Of a stretch of 49,159 nt of DNA, positions 7,799 to 15,677 are shown piece after piece (positions within the stretch are counted from its first letter, which is position 1; each line of letters opens with the position of its first letter). A program made the position numbers and the translations under genes. The stretch is from an uncultured Bacteroidales bacterium (GTDB lineage: Bacteria > Bacteroidota > Bacteroidia > Bacteroidales > Bacteroidaceae), in contig CAMAMB010000013.1 of NCBI GenBank assembly GCA_945836755.1, positions 1-49,159 of the forward strand. The letters run 5' to 3'. The notes beneath the pieces are model-generated. The model did no database searches. It was not told where the DNA came from and saw only the letters and a program-made list of their open reading frames with translations.

Positions 7799-8148
7799 AA
7801 TATATAATAGGTGTAAGGGTTAGAATATCGCATGGACTGAGCGTGCGGTGCAGGGTGTTAGCCGTCGCTACAGCTCTCAGGCTCGAACTGCTGCCTTCAA
7901 GTGGAGAATGCTTGGCTCAAACCGGGCGCAAAGATATGAATAAAAAATACTTTCAGGCAAGGAATGTGGGTGCTAATTGCTACCAAATGATAGAATATAG
8001 GCAAAAATAATAACAAACTGCTCACTCTCTTGCTTTGTGTGTGGCTTTGTGACTGCTATTGGTGCTGTTCTGTGGCATCGGGCTGTTTGTCGCTATTCGT
8101 CAGAACCTGGTCATGGCTGTGGGGCGGCGAGGGAGCATCGTCGGCCGG
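7799..8148. other. Intergenic region between asnB and the DUF3256 gene
   Basis: No gene is seen. It holds the asnB promoter at 7929-7960 and about 130 bp of asnB 5' leader. The 8060-8150 part, downstream of the DUF3256 stop, shows nothing I can name. Confidence 0.5.
7929..7960 (-). promoter_or_regulatory. Bacteroidetes-type promoter for asnB
   Basis: On the minus strand, TTG (7958-7960), 21 bp spacer, TATCTTTG (7929-7936). Confidence 0.65.
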
Positions 8149-8799
8149 TTAATCAGTGTATGGGATGATGCTCCCGAGAGGTGTCATCTTGTAGCGCACA
8201 GGTTCGAGCATGTCGTCCACATCCTTGCGGTCCTCAATCGAGAGGCCATCCGTGCTGATAGCAAAAGTGATAATGTCGAAGTCATCGCCTGTAAAGTCCA
8301 CCTTGATGGGTTGCTCGTTCAGCTTGGTCACCAGCTCCTGCATGCGAAAGGGGGAGATGCTGCTGCCGTCCATCTTGATAAAACGGCCCAGCCTGGGGGT
8401 AGGTATGGTCAGGCTCGAGGCCGTCCAATCTTTATGGTAGACGCTGATGGTCGACTGCTCACCGCTTGCCAGCACGCTGCGCACCACCACCATGAGTGTG
8501 TCGCCCGAGTTTTGTGGGAAGAGGCGCAGCTGCCACTTGCCGGCAGCGCTGGTCGTGAGTCGTATGAAGAAGTCTGTTCGCTGCAGCAGCTTGGCCTGGC
8601 CGCCCAGGTTATTCTCGGCTACTGCTTCCATCTTGTGATCGTGCAGGTCGAGCAGGTCAAGGCGCGCTGTGCCCGCAATCAAGGGTAGCACCTCGCGGGG
8701 AGCACTCACGAAGTAGCGGTCTACTGGCAGGGCAACCGCTGTGAGGCCGGTCGCCATGAATAAAATGAAGGGGAGGAGGTGAAGACGCAGGTGTGTCAT
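8149..8799 (-). CDS. DUF3256 family protein, exported
   Basis: A 216-residue protein that I place in the Bacteroidetes family DUF3256, of unknown function. The start at 8799 (MTHLRLHLLPFILFMATGL) gives a clean signal peptide with likely cleavage after TAVA. The frame extends 66 codons upstream, but that part is low-complexity Ala/Pro and overlaps the promoter zone. The mature part contains repeated short beta-strand-like segments, for example FFIRLTTSAAGKWQLRLFPQ. No catalytic motif is visible. It is divergent from rpmE. Confidence 0.75.
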   Translation of the reverse strand: MTHLRLHLLPFILFMATGLTAVALPVDRYFVSAPREVLPLIAGTARLDLLDLHDHKMEAVAENNLGGQAKLLQRTDFFIRLTTSAAGKWQLRLFPQNSGDTLMVVVRSVLASGEQSTISVYHKDWTASSLTIPTPRLGRFIKMDGSSISPFRMQELVTKLNEQPIKVDFTGDDFDIITFAISTDGLSIEDRKDVDDMLEPVRYKMTPLGSIIPYTD

Positions 8800-8918
8800 G
8801 GAGATACAAAGGGCCGCCCGTGGGGCGGGAGAGGCTGGGAGTGGGGCAGTGGAGGGCGCGAGGGCCGCTGAGGTGGTCCAGACCCCCTCTGGGCGTGTCC
8901 ACAACGCTCCCGGCGCTG

Positions 8919-8926
8919 CAAAAGTA
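8919..8926 (-). promoter_or_regulatory. -7 box for the DUF3256 gene
   Basis: TACTTTTG on the minus strand, with no clear -33 TTG. It is divergent from the rpmE promoter 60 bp away. Confidence 0.45.
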
Positions 8927-8957
8927 GCACTATTCTTCAGAAAATGACTTAAAAAAC

Positions 8958-8988
8958 TTGCTGACGTGGTGGAATGTTCGTACTTTTG
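8958..8988 (+). promoter_or_regulatory. Bacteroidetes-type promoter for rpmE
   Basis: TTG (8958-8960), 20 bp spacer, TACTTTTG (8981-8988). Transcription would begin near 8995, giving a leader of about 105 nt. Confidence 0.75.
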
Positions 8989-8994
8989 CGCCAC

Positions 8995-9099
8995 CAAAAG
9001 CCCATTACACAGAGTTTGTTACCAGCTCTATCCCTTCCGTAGCCGGATGCGCACCGGCTGAGGATACTTGTAAAACATTTATAAAGCTATAGCATCACA
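8995..9099 (+). promoter_or_regulatory. Structured rpmE 5' leader, candidate L31 autoregulatory element
   Basis: The leader contains a perfect hairpin AGCCGG (9041-9046) / CCGGCT (9054-9059) with a 7-nt loop and further partial pairing around it. Ribosomal-protein leaders that bind L31 are known in several bacterial groups, including an L31 leader class described from Bacteroidia. I infer that this is such an element from position and structure only. I did not match it to a covariance model. Confidence 0.4.
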
Positions 9100-9351
9100 A
9101 TGAAAAAAGGCATTCACCCTGAGAATTATCGTCCCGTAGTGTTCAAGGATATGAGCAACGGCGATATGTTCCTTTCTCGTTCAACCTGCAAGACCACTGA
9201 CACCGTTGAATTTGAAGGCGAAACCTATCCCGTAGTCAAGCTCGAAATCTCAAGCACTTCGCATCCCTTCTACACAGGTAAGTCCAAGCTCGTCGACACA
9301 GCCGGACGTGTAGACAAGTTCATGAGCCGTTACGGCAAGAGCCGCAAATAG
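9100..9351 (+). CDS. rpmE2: 50S ribosomal protein bL31, type B
   Basis: An 83-residue type B bL31. Visible family motifs are [29 protein letters not shown] and [24 protein letters not shown]. The single Cys shows that it lacks the CxxC zinc site of type A bL31, so it is the zinc-independent form. It is followed by a hairpin terminator at 9389-9425. Confidence 0.96.
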   Translation: MKKGIHPENYRPVVFKDMSNGDMFLSRSTCKTTDTVEFEGETYPVVKLEISSTSHPFYTGKSKLVDTAGRVDKFMSRYGKSRK

Positions 9352-9388
9352 TCTTAGGGTTAACGGTAACACACACAACATTTGGTAA

Positions 9389-9425
9389 GTGGAGGCTTCC
9401 TATCGTGGGGTGCTTCCGCTTTTTC
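9389..9425 (+). terminator. Terminator after rpmE
   Basis: An 8-bp stem GTGGAGGC / GCTTCCGC (two G-U pairs) is followed immediately by TTTTTC. It lies about 40 bp past the rpmE stop. Confidence 0.65.
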
Positions 9426-9451
9426 GTTAAGCACAACCTTACATTCTCACC

Positions 9452-10669
9452 ATGGCCTCAGTATTCCAACTCTCCTGTTCCCCGATACCTCAGGTGCGCA
9501 TAGCCCTCATAGGGTTAGGCGACCGAGGCATGAAGACGCTGCGGCGTTATGCCTACATACACCATGCCGTGATTAAGTATGTGGTTGACCTCTCCGAGAC
9601 CAACGCCCGCAAGGCCAATGAAGCCCTACGCCTCTCAGGTCGACCGGAGGCCGGTGTGCTTGTGGGCGATGATGCCTGGCAGCGAGCCTGTCGCCTGCCC
9701 GATGTAGACCTTATATATATATGTACGGAGTGGCGGCTTCATGCGGCCATGTCGATTTACGCCATGCAGTGTGGCAAGCATGTGGCCGTCGAGGTGCCTG
9801 CCGCCACCACCGTAGACGAGTGTCACGCCTTGGTACGTACCGCCGAAGAGACACAGCGCCATCTCTTCATGACCGAAAACTGCTGTTACGACCTCTTCAC
9901 CCTACAGACGCTCCAGTTGGTGCGTCAAGGCAGGCTCGGACGCCTCTGCCACTTAGAGGGGGCCTATATACACCGTCTCACAGAACCTTCCACCGCCCTC
10001 ACTCCACGCTCGGCCACACGCCAGGCATGGATGCAGTACTCCTTTATGGAGCATGGTGGCAATCCATACCCCACTCACGCCGTCGGGCCCATCGCCCGGC
10101 TCTTGGGCATACACCGTGGAGACCGCTTCGTCTCCATATGCTCACTCACCGCGAAGGGCGAACGGGTGAACGGACTCTCGATAGGGCGCATCAGCAACTC
10201 TCTGCTCACCACGGAGAGCGGCTGCACCGTGCTGCTCCAGTTAGACGTCACCACGCCTCGGCCTTACAGCCGCATGCAGACCGTCTGTGGCACGAAGGGC
10301 TATGTACAGAAGTATCCCGTTCCCATCGTGCAGCTAAGTACGGACCATGAAAACGCTGCCGACCACGCGGATGGCGAGCCGGACATCCCTGCCGAGGCCA
10401 TGGTGGGCGAGGCGGCCGAAGCCTTCATGCGCAGTTACTGTTCAGACAGTTCGGCCGTGCGTCTATGGTTTGAAGGCAAAGCCATGGGGGTGCCCAATGA
10501 GATGAACTACACCATGGATGCCCGCCTCATTGAGTGCCTGCGCAATGGCAGCCCCTTGGACATTGATGTGTACGATGCGGCGGAATGGTCGTGTCTCGCA
10601 GAGCTGTCGCAACGCTCTGCTGCCCAGGGTGGCGTGCCGGTAGAGGTGCCCGTATTTTATCATCCCTGA
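9452..10669 (+). CDS. Gfo/Idh/MocA-type oxidoreductase, GH109-like
   Basis: A 405-residue protein with an N-terminal Rossmann fold (GLGDRG, residues 21-26). It has features of glycoside hydrolase family 109, whose characterised members are NAD-dependent alpha-N-acetylgalactosaminidases. EVP replaces the EKP of dehydrogenases (Glu114). ENCCYD is at 142-147, LEGAYIHRL contains Tyr172, and NPYPTHAVGP contains His209, followed by HRGDRF. Many GH109 proteins have a Tat or Sec signal, but this one has none, so a cytoplasmic location is inferred. Substrate is unproven, and a plain dehydrogenase remains possible. Confidence 0.75.
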   Translation: MASVFQLSCSPIPQVRIALIGLGDRGMKTLRRYAYIHHAVIKYVVDLSETNARKANEALRLSGRPEAGVLVGDDAWQRACRLPDVDLIYICTEWRLHAAMSIYAMQCGKHVAVEVPAATTVDECHALVRTAEETQRHLFMTENCCYDLFTLQTLQLVRQGRLGRLCHLEGAYIHRLTEPSTALTPRSATRQAWMQYSFMEHGGNPYPTHAVGPIARLLGIHRGDRFVSICSLTAKGERVNGLSIGRISNSLLTTESGCTVLLQLDVTTPRPYSRMQTVCGTKGYVQKYPVPIVQLSTDHENAADHADGEPDIPAEAMVGEAAEAFMRSYCSDSSAVRLWFEGKAMGVPNEMNYTMDARLIECLRNGSPLDIDVYDAAEWSCLAELSQRSAAQGGVPVEVPVFYHP

Positions 10670-11198
10670 ACCCCGTGCCTTTAAGGTGGCGTGGAGCGCA
10701 TCCCTTCTCTGCCCATGGCCTGACAAGGGGGGGCACGTGACCGGGCTAGACCATCGAGAGGGGAAGATGAGGGCGTGCGTCTCACTGTCCACCTGGTATC
10801 GCGGCCCCGGAGTGCTTTATATCATTGGGAGCAGCTCTCTCGAGTTGACTCCAAGCATCGCAGGAAAAACTCCAAGCATTGCAGAAAAAACTGGAATGCT
10901 TGGAGTTTTTTCTAGATGTACATGTAGGAAATCTTAGATGTACATGTAGGAAAATTTAGATGTACATGTAGGGTTGTGAGCATATATCGTCCCATCTATC
11001 CGGCCTGCTGTGAGGGGTGTTTCCCCCCTTCCGCTTCATCTCTTCAGCGTGTGTGTGGCGTGCGCCCATGTAGCGCCTCATGTTGTGCCTCCCAATAAAA
11101 CGGGCCTCCCGGCTTCGCGCCACAACCGGCAGGTACTGCAACCTGTGGAGCCGGCGTTGGCCGGAGGGACTGTGCGGGTGGTGATGGGCGAGGTGGCT
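10670..11198. other. Intergenic region between convergent genes
   Basis: The region contains no gene I can support. Its main content is the 21/22-bp array at 10851-10979. An imperfect inverted repeat near 11115-11155 (CCGGCAGGT...ACCTGTGGAGCCGG) could act as a weak terminator for the DUF3078 gene. Confidence 0.5.
10851..10979. repeat. Array of six units, 21/22-bp period
   Basis: Units start at 10851, 10872, 10893, 10914, 10936 and 10958. The first three are 21 bp, with cores CCAAGCAT, CCAAGCAT and GGAATGCTTGG; the third has the opposite orientation. The last three are 22 bp with AGATGTACATGTAGG, core ATGTACAT. All but the last end in an A- or T-rich run. Because the core changes while the period and A-rich tail persist, this looks like a modular array rather than simple slippage. 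Confidence 0.85.
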
Positions 11199-12635
11199 TT
11201 AGAAATTCATGTCGAAGCCTAAGCTGAGTAGCTCGTTGAACTGGAAGTAAGAGTGCTTGCCTTTTACCGGTGCGCTGTCGTCGAAGCGCGGATAGACGAA
11301 GAATTTAACTTTGAGATAGGTGTTGATCTTGAGGTCGAAGGTGTTTTCCCATTCTATCTGGGTCTTATCGTAGTCTGTGAAGTAGTAGAAGCGGGAGGTC
11401 CATGTCACGTTCTTGAACATGGTCCATGTACTATTCGCTGTGATGTTGGAGCCTCGTTCCCACATGTTGTGACGGCCGGGGTTGAGGCCGAAGGCGGTGG
11501 CAAGGTCTCTGCGTGCCACGTACTTGAACTTGAGGGCTATGGGCGAGAGGGTGGCGTTGATGCTGAAGTTCTTCTTCGAGAGCTTATAGTCCATACCGAC
11601 CGTGAGCAGCGACTCGAAGGGGGATGTGAAGTCTGAGTAGACGCGCGGGTCATTGGCTCTGTAGCCTCGGCAGAACTGTGTCCAGCTTTGCAGCATGAGG
11701 GTATAGTACCAGTTTTTGATGGCCTTCAGTCCAAACTTGTTGGTCATACGCAGCAGGTCAGAGTTGGTGAGGAACTTATGCTCTTTGTCCTTGCGTGTGC
11801 TCTGGAAGCCGAGCTTCATTTCGAGGCAGTTGTCGAAATTGATTTTCTTCTGATTGTTGAAGTCGCAGTGTATGGTGACTGCCCCGAGGAGGGCATTGTT
11901 GCTTTCACCGCCCTTGTACCAGTTTTCAGAGACATGGTTTTGTGTAAACTGTAGAGACAAGTTTGTCTTGATTTTCCAGAAGTTAGGTCTGCGCACCACG
12001 ATGCCGAAGTCATCCCCTATGCCCTCGGGGATGAGGGGTAGCGGCTTCTCCTCTTTGGGGTTGTCGGTGCGTTCGTGTGTGTACCTGTTGGTGAGGCTGA
12101 GTGTGTCTTTAACACTTTCGCGGAGGGCGTCTTCGAGATCAAGCGTGCCTGTGTCGGTCTCTTCGTGGGTGACGTACCATGGGGTGGTGGTGTAGATGTC
12201 GATGAGGCTTGCGTATTGTGCGCGGACAGCCCTTGCCGGTGAGAGCGTGATAGGGCCTTCGGCTGTGAGGTTGCGGCTCTTGCTTCCTATGGTGTGTGAG
12301 AGTGCTTCCTCGGAGAGGGCGTTGATGCAGAGGAGCGGGGTGAAGTAAGGGTCTGTGGGCATGATGTCGTCTGTGGGTCTGAGCGGCCGTGAGCCTTTCA
12401 GGGCAGCGTAATGCCTGTAAAGGGAGTCGAGTAAGTGGCTGTATTTCTGGACTATCTGTTGCTGGGTGGTCTGGATGGTCTTGGGCGGGGTGGAGGCTGC
12501 GTGATGGGTGGGTGAGAGGGCTTGTGCCTTGGCATGAAGAGGGAGAAGGGCCAGGCAGAGTAGCCAGACGCAGGCAAGGATGATGCCTTTGTGGCTACAG
12601 GCGGCTGAGCGGGCGATAGACTGTGAGATGGGCAT
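11199..12635 (-). CDS. DUF3078 outer-membrane beta-barrel protein
   Basis: A 478-residue protein of the Bacteroidetes DUF3078 family. A signal peptide covers residues 1-37 (hydrophobic GIILACVWLLCLALLPLHA, cleavage near AKA). Residues 210-478 are rich in alternating aromatic strands, including PNFWKIKTNLSLQFTQNHVS and NWYKGGESN. The last residues LSLGFDMNF end in Phe, as expected for a barrel inserted by BamA. The middle part (about 60-200) is likely periplasmic. Function is unknown; family members are presumed outer-membrane proteins. It has a strong promoter at 12700-12730. Confidence 0.85.
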   Translation of the reverse strand: MPISQSIARSAACSHKGIILACVWLLCLALLPLHAKAQALSPTHHAASTPPKTIQTTQQQIVQKYSHLLDSLYRHYAALKGSRPLRPTDDIMPTDPYFTPLLCINALSEEALSHTIGSKSRNLTAEGPITLSPARAVRAQYASLIDIYTTTPWYVTHEETDTGTLDLEDALRESVKDTLSLTNRYTHERTDNPKEEKPLPLIPEGIGDDFGIVVRRPNFWKIKTNLSLQFTQNHVSENWYKGGESNNALLGAVTIHCDFNNQKKINFDNCLEMKLGFQSTRKDKEHKFLTNSDLLRMTNKFGLKAIKNWYYTLMLQSWTQFCRGYRANDPRVYSDFTSPFESLLTVGMDYKLSKKNFSINATLSPIALKFKYVARRDLATAFGLNPGRHNMWERGSNITANSTWTMFKNVTWTSRFYYFTDYDKTQIEWENTFDLKINTYLKVKFFVYPRFDDSAPVKGKHSYFQFNELLSLGFDMNF

Positions 12636-12699
12636 GGTAGAGACTGGGGATGTGTGCCTCGCGGGTGGCTGAATAGTAGCGGGATGTGTCGTTTGAGGG

Positions 12700-12730
12700 C
12701 AAAGTTAGTCTAACTTATTGTATAGGCCAA
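12700..12730 (-). promoter_or_regulatory. Bacteroidetes-type promoter for the DUF3078 gene
   Basis: On the minus strand, TTG (12728-12730), 20 bp spacer, TAACTTTG (12700-12707). Confidence 0.75.
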
Positions 12731-12860
12731 GTTCCTGCCCTTAAAGTCGTTGGCACAAGGTGGTAGTGGCTATGGGCGACGTGGTGATGCGATAGTATCA
12801 AGGGCGCTGTATTCCCCGGACTGTGTTCCCCGCACCCGGAGCTGGCGTTGAGAGAAAAAG

Positions 12861-12896
12861 AAGTGCATCCGCCTTCGCGGGAAGGCGGATGCACTT
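12861..12896 (-). terminator. Terminator of the EF-G paralogue gene
   Basis: A perfect 16-bp stem (12861-12876 with 12881-12896, AAGTGCATCCGCCTTC) has a 4-nt loop and is followed on the minus strand by CTTTTTCTCTC. It is the strongest terminator in the window. Confidence 0.85.
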
Positions 12897-12933
12897 GTGG
12901 GTTGCAGCGGTGAGAGCACCGCTTGACGAGAGG

Positions 12934-15093
12934 TTATTTCTCTTCGGCCTGTTGCTGTTCGAAGTCGGTGATGAGCTTGTTCTGCAGGTCGCCGGGCACG
13001 AGTTCGTAGCTGGCGAACTTCATAATGAAGGAGGCTCGTCCACCTGTGAGCGAGCTGAGGGTGGTGGAGTAGCTGCTCATCTCTGCGAGGGGCACCTTGG
13101 CCTGAAGTTTCTCGTAACCGGACTCGCTGCTCATGCCAATAATCATGCCGCGGCGTCCTTGGAGGTCGCTCATTACATCGCCCATCTTGTCGGCGGGAAC
13201 AAAGACCTCGACATCGTAGATAGGCTCAAGGATTTTGGGACCGGCCTCTTTGAAGGCAGCGCTGAAGGCATTGCGGCCGGCGAGCATGAAGGAGAGCTCG
13301 TTGGAGTCTACGGGGTGCATCTTTCCATCGTAGACGATGACGCGTACATCGCGTGCATAGCTACCGGTGAGCGGTCCTTGCTCCATGCGGCTCATGATGC
13401 CTTTGAGTATGGCGGGCATAAAGCGTGCATCAATGGCGCCTCCCACTACGGAGTTGATGAAGACGAGCTTGCCGCCCCATTCCAAGGGTATCTCTTCCTT
13501 GCCCTTCATGGCTATGCGTATTTCCTGACCGCCGAATTTGTAGACCACGGGGTCGGGCATGCCGTCGCTGTAGGGCTCGACGATGAGATGTACTTCGCCG
13601 AACTGGCCGGCGCCACCGCTCTGCTTCTTATGGCGATAGTCAGCGCGCGCAGCCTTGGTGATGGTCTCGCGATAGGGAATGCGCTGGGGGTAGAACTCCA
13701 CGGCAATCTTGTCCAGATTTTCAAGACGCCATTTGAGCGTGCGGAGGTGGAACTCGCCCTGTCCGTGCACCAGTATCTGGCGCAGCTCCTTGCTCTGCTC
13801 CACTTCCCACGTGGGGTCTTCCTGGCGCATGCGGTTGAGCGCCGCCATCATCTTCTCGGTGTCGGCCTCGTTAACGGCCTTGATGGCCCGTGTAAACTTG
13901 GGGTTGGGGAATTTGATAAAGTTGAAACGATGCTCGCAGTCCTTGCTGTTGAGGGTGTTGCCGGTGCGCACATCTTTGAGCTTGACGGTGCAGCCGATGT
14001 CGCCGGCAGAGAGTTGCTCCACCTTGTCGCGGTTGGCGCCGGAGCAAACAAACAACTGGGCCATGCGCTCTTTAGAACCTCTGTCGGAGTTGGTAAGGTC
14101 GTCGCCCTCATGCAGCGTGCCGCTCATCACCTTGAAATATTGTACTTCGCCGATATGTGGCTCCACGCCGGTCTTGAAGAAGTAGATGGAGGTGGGGCCT
14201 TCCGGGTCGAGCTTTACTTCTTCGCCGCGGGTGTTGTGAACGGGGGGCATCTCGTTGACGAAGGGTACTACATTGCCCAAGAACTCCATGAGGCGTCCCA
14301 CGCCCATATTCTTGGTGGCGCACACGCAGAATACAGGGTAGATGCTGCGGGTGACCATGCCCTTGCGGATGCCTTCACGCATCTCGTCTTCGGTGAGCTG
14401 CTCGGTTTCAAAGAATTTCTCCATCAAGCCTTCGTCATTCTCAGCGGCTGCCTCTACGAGCGCCTTGTGCATGGCCTGTGCCTTCTCTTGCTCAGCTGCC
14501 GGAATGTCTTCGATGGTGGGTTCTCCGCCGTCGGGGCCGTAGGTGAGTTGCTTCATCAAGATGACGTCAATCAGGGCGTTGAAGTCGGGGCCGGTCTTGA
14601 CGGGGTACTGCACGGGCACAACCTTAGAGCCATAAATATTTTGGAGTTCTTCGACCACCATGTCGTAGTCACAATTCTCGCTGTCTAACTGGTTGACAAG
14701 GAAGATAACGGGCTTCTTCAGCTTCTCCGTATAGCGGAAGTGGTTTTGTGTACCTACTTCAGGGCCGAAAGTGCCGTTGATGAGGAGCAACGCTGTGTCT
14801 GTCACATTGAGGGCGGTAAGGGCAGCGCCCACAAAGTCGTCAGAGCCCGGGCAGTCAATGATGTTAAGCTTCTTGCCCATCCACTCGGTATGGAATACGG
14901 TAGAGAAAACGGAGTAACCATAGTCCTGTTCAACGGGGAAGTAGTCTGAGACAGTATTCTTGGCCGTGATGCGTCCTCTGCGCTTAATCTGACCACTCTC
15001 AAAGAGGAGAGCCTCCGTAAGGGTGGTCTTACCTGAGCCGTCGTTGCCAAGAAGTGCTATGTTCTTGATCTCGTGAGAATTGTAAACTTTCAT
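12934..15093 (-). CDS. Elongation factor G paralogue with altered GTPase site
   Basis: A 719-residue protein with full EF-G domain architecture. The P-loop is GNDGSGKT (16-23), G3 is DCPGSDDF (80-87) and G4 is NQLD (134-137). Canonical EF-G has DTPGHVDF in switch II; here the catalytic His is Ser84. The switch I RGIT motif is also replaced (YGYS, 58-61). As I recall, a Bacteroides EF-G paralogue (EF-G2) has been reported to support translocation without GTP hydrolysis and to matter for gut colonisation; this protein fits that class. It is a single-gene unit. It is not the main fusA, which should lie elsewhere. Confidence 0.9.
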   Translation of the reverse strand: MKVYNSHEIKNIALLGNDGSGKTTLTEALLFESGQIKRRGRITAKNTVSDYFPVEQDYGYSVFSTVFHTEWMGKKLNIIDCPGSDDFVGAALTALNVTDTALLLINGTFGPEVGTQNHFRYTEKLKKPVIFLVNQLDSENCDYDMVVEELQNIYGSKVVPVQYPVKTGPDFNALIDVILMKQLTYGPDGGEPTIEDIPAAEQEKAQAMHKALVEAAAENDEGLMEKFFETEQLTEDEMREGIRKGMVTRSIYPVFCVCATKNMGVGRLMEFLGNVVPFVNEMPPVHNTRGEEVKLDPEGPTSIYFFKTGVEPHIGEVQYFKVMSGTLHEGDDLTNSDRGSKERMAQLFVCSGANRDKVEQLSAGDIGCTVKLKDVRTGNTLNSKDCEHRFNFIKFPNPKFTRAIKAVNEADTEKMMAALNRMRQEDPTWEVEQSKELRQILVHGQGEFHLRTLKWRLENLDKIAVEFYPQRIPYRETITKAARADYRHKKQSGGAGQFGEVHLIVEPYSDGMPDPVVYKFGGQEIRIAMKGKEEIPLEWGGKLVFINSVVGGAIDARFMPAILKGIMSRMEQGPLTGSYARDVRVIVYDGKMHPVDSNELSFMLAGRNAFSAAFKEAGPKILEPIYDVEVFVPADKMGDVMSDLQGRRGMIIGMSSESGYEKLQAKVPLAEMSSYSTTLSSLTGGRASFIMKFASYELVPGDLQNKLITDFEQQQAEEK

Positions 15094-15340
15094 AATAGAT
15101 AAGGTTTAAGGTTGTGTGTCTTCGGAGGAAAGAGGGAGGACTTGTACTTGGCCCGGTTGGCCATGGCTGCCGGCCCTGAGAGACAAGTACCCGCTTAATC
15201 GGGCGCAAAGTACAAATTATTTGTATCGCAGGCAAATGATTTGTAGGTTTTTCCTACTTCGGCCTGCGATTTTTGTACCTCCCGCTCCGTGGTGGCGTGC
15301 TGTTTTCGAGTTGGTCGGCCGGTGCGGTGTGTCGTTGGGC

Positions 15341-15640
15341 CTATGCCTCGCAGTCGGTGCAGGCCCGCTCCTCTATATGTTTCATGAGTTCGAGGGCTAC
15401 GGCGCGGTGGGCGGGATGGGCTCCGTAGGCTTTGGCATCTTCCAAAGTGTCAAAGCAGGCGTAGAGGCAGATGTCCCAGTGTTCGGCGGGGTTGACGTTG
15501 AAGCCTACTGCCACTTTGCGAATGGTAGGAATGACGGCCGGCAGGGCTTCGATGCCAGCTTTGAACACTGCCTTGGCAGCGTTTCTCTGTTCGTTGCTCA
15601 CGTCTGAGCGGAAACGAAATTGGACGGTGTGATGTATCAT
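15341..15640 (-). CDS. Dabb family protein (stress-responsive alpha/beta barrel)
   Basis: A 99-residue protein with the dimeric ferredoxin-like Dabb fold. It shows the family pattern MIHHTVQFRF, VAVGFNVNPAEHWDICLYACFDTLEDAKAY and HPAHRAV. The frame is open upstream to 15721, but that would overlap the 3' end of the alpha/beta hydrolase gene. The start at 15640 leaves a 37-bp gap and fits family length. The biochemical role of these proteins is generally unknown. It is probably cotranscribed with the hydrolase. Confidence 0.85.
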   Translation of the reverse strand: MIHHTVQFRFRSDVSNEQRNAAKAVFKAGIEALPAVIPTIRKVAVGFNVNPAEHWDICLYACFDTLEDAKAYGAHPAHRAVALELMKHIEERACTDCEA

Positions 15641-15677
15641 ATGGATGAGGTTTGAAGTAGGAGGCTTAGTGCGTCGC

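Noticed and set aside
12823-14688. A 621-codon open frame on the plus strand
   Set aside because: It is antisense to the EF-G paralogue, whose family motifs are unambiguous. The plus-strand product has no recognisable domain and arises from codon bias in GC-rich DNA.
15182-15260. Promoter for the EF-G paralogue
   Set aside because: The region has TTTG-containing, AT-rich sequence (GTACTTTG), but the spacing between TA and TTTG is one base short of the consensus. I could not choose a convincing pair of boxes.
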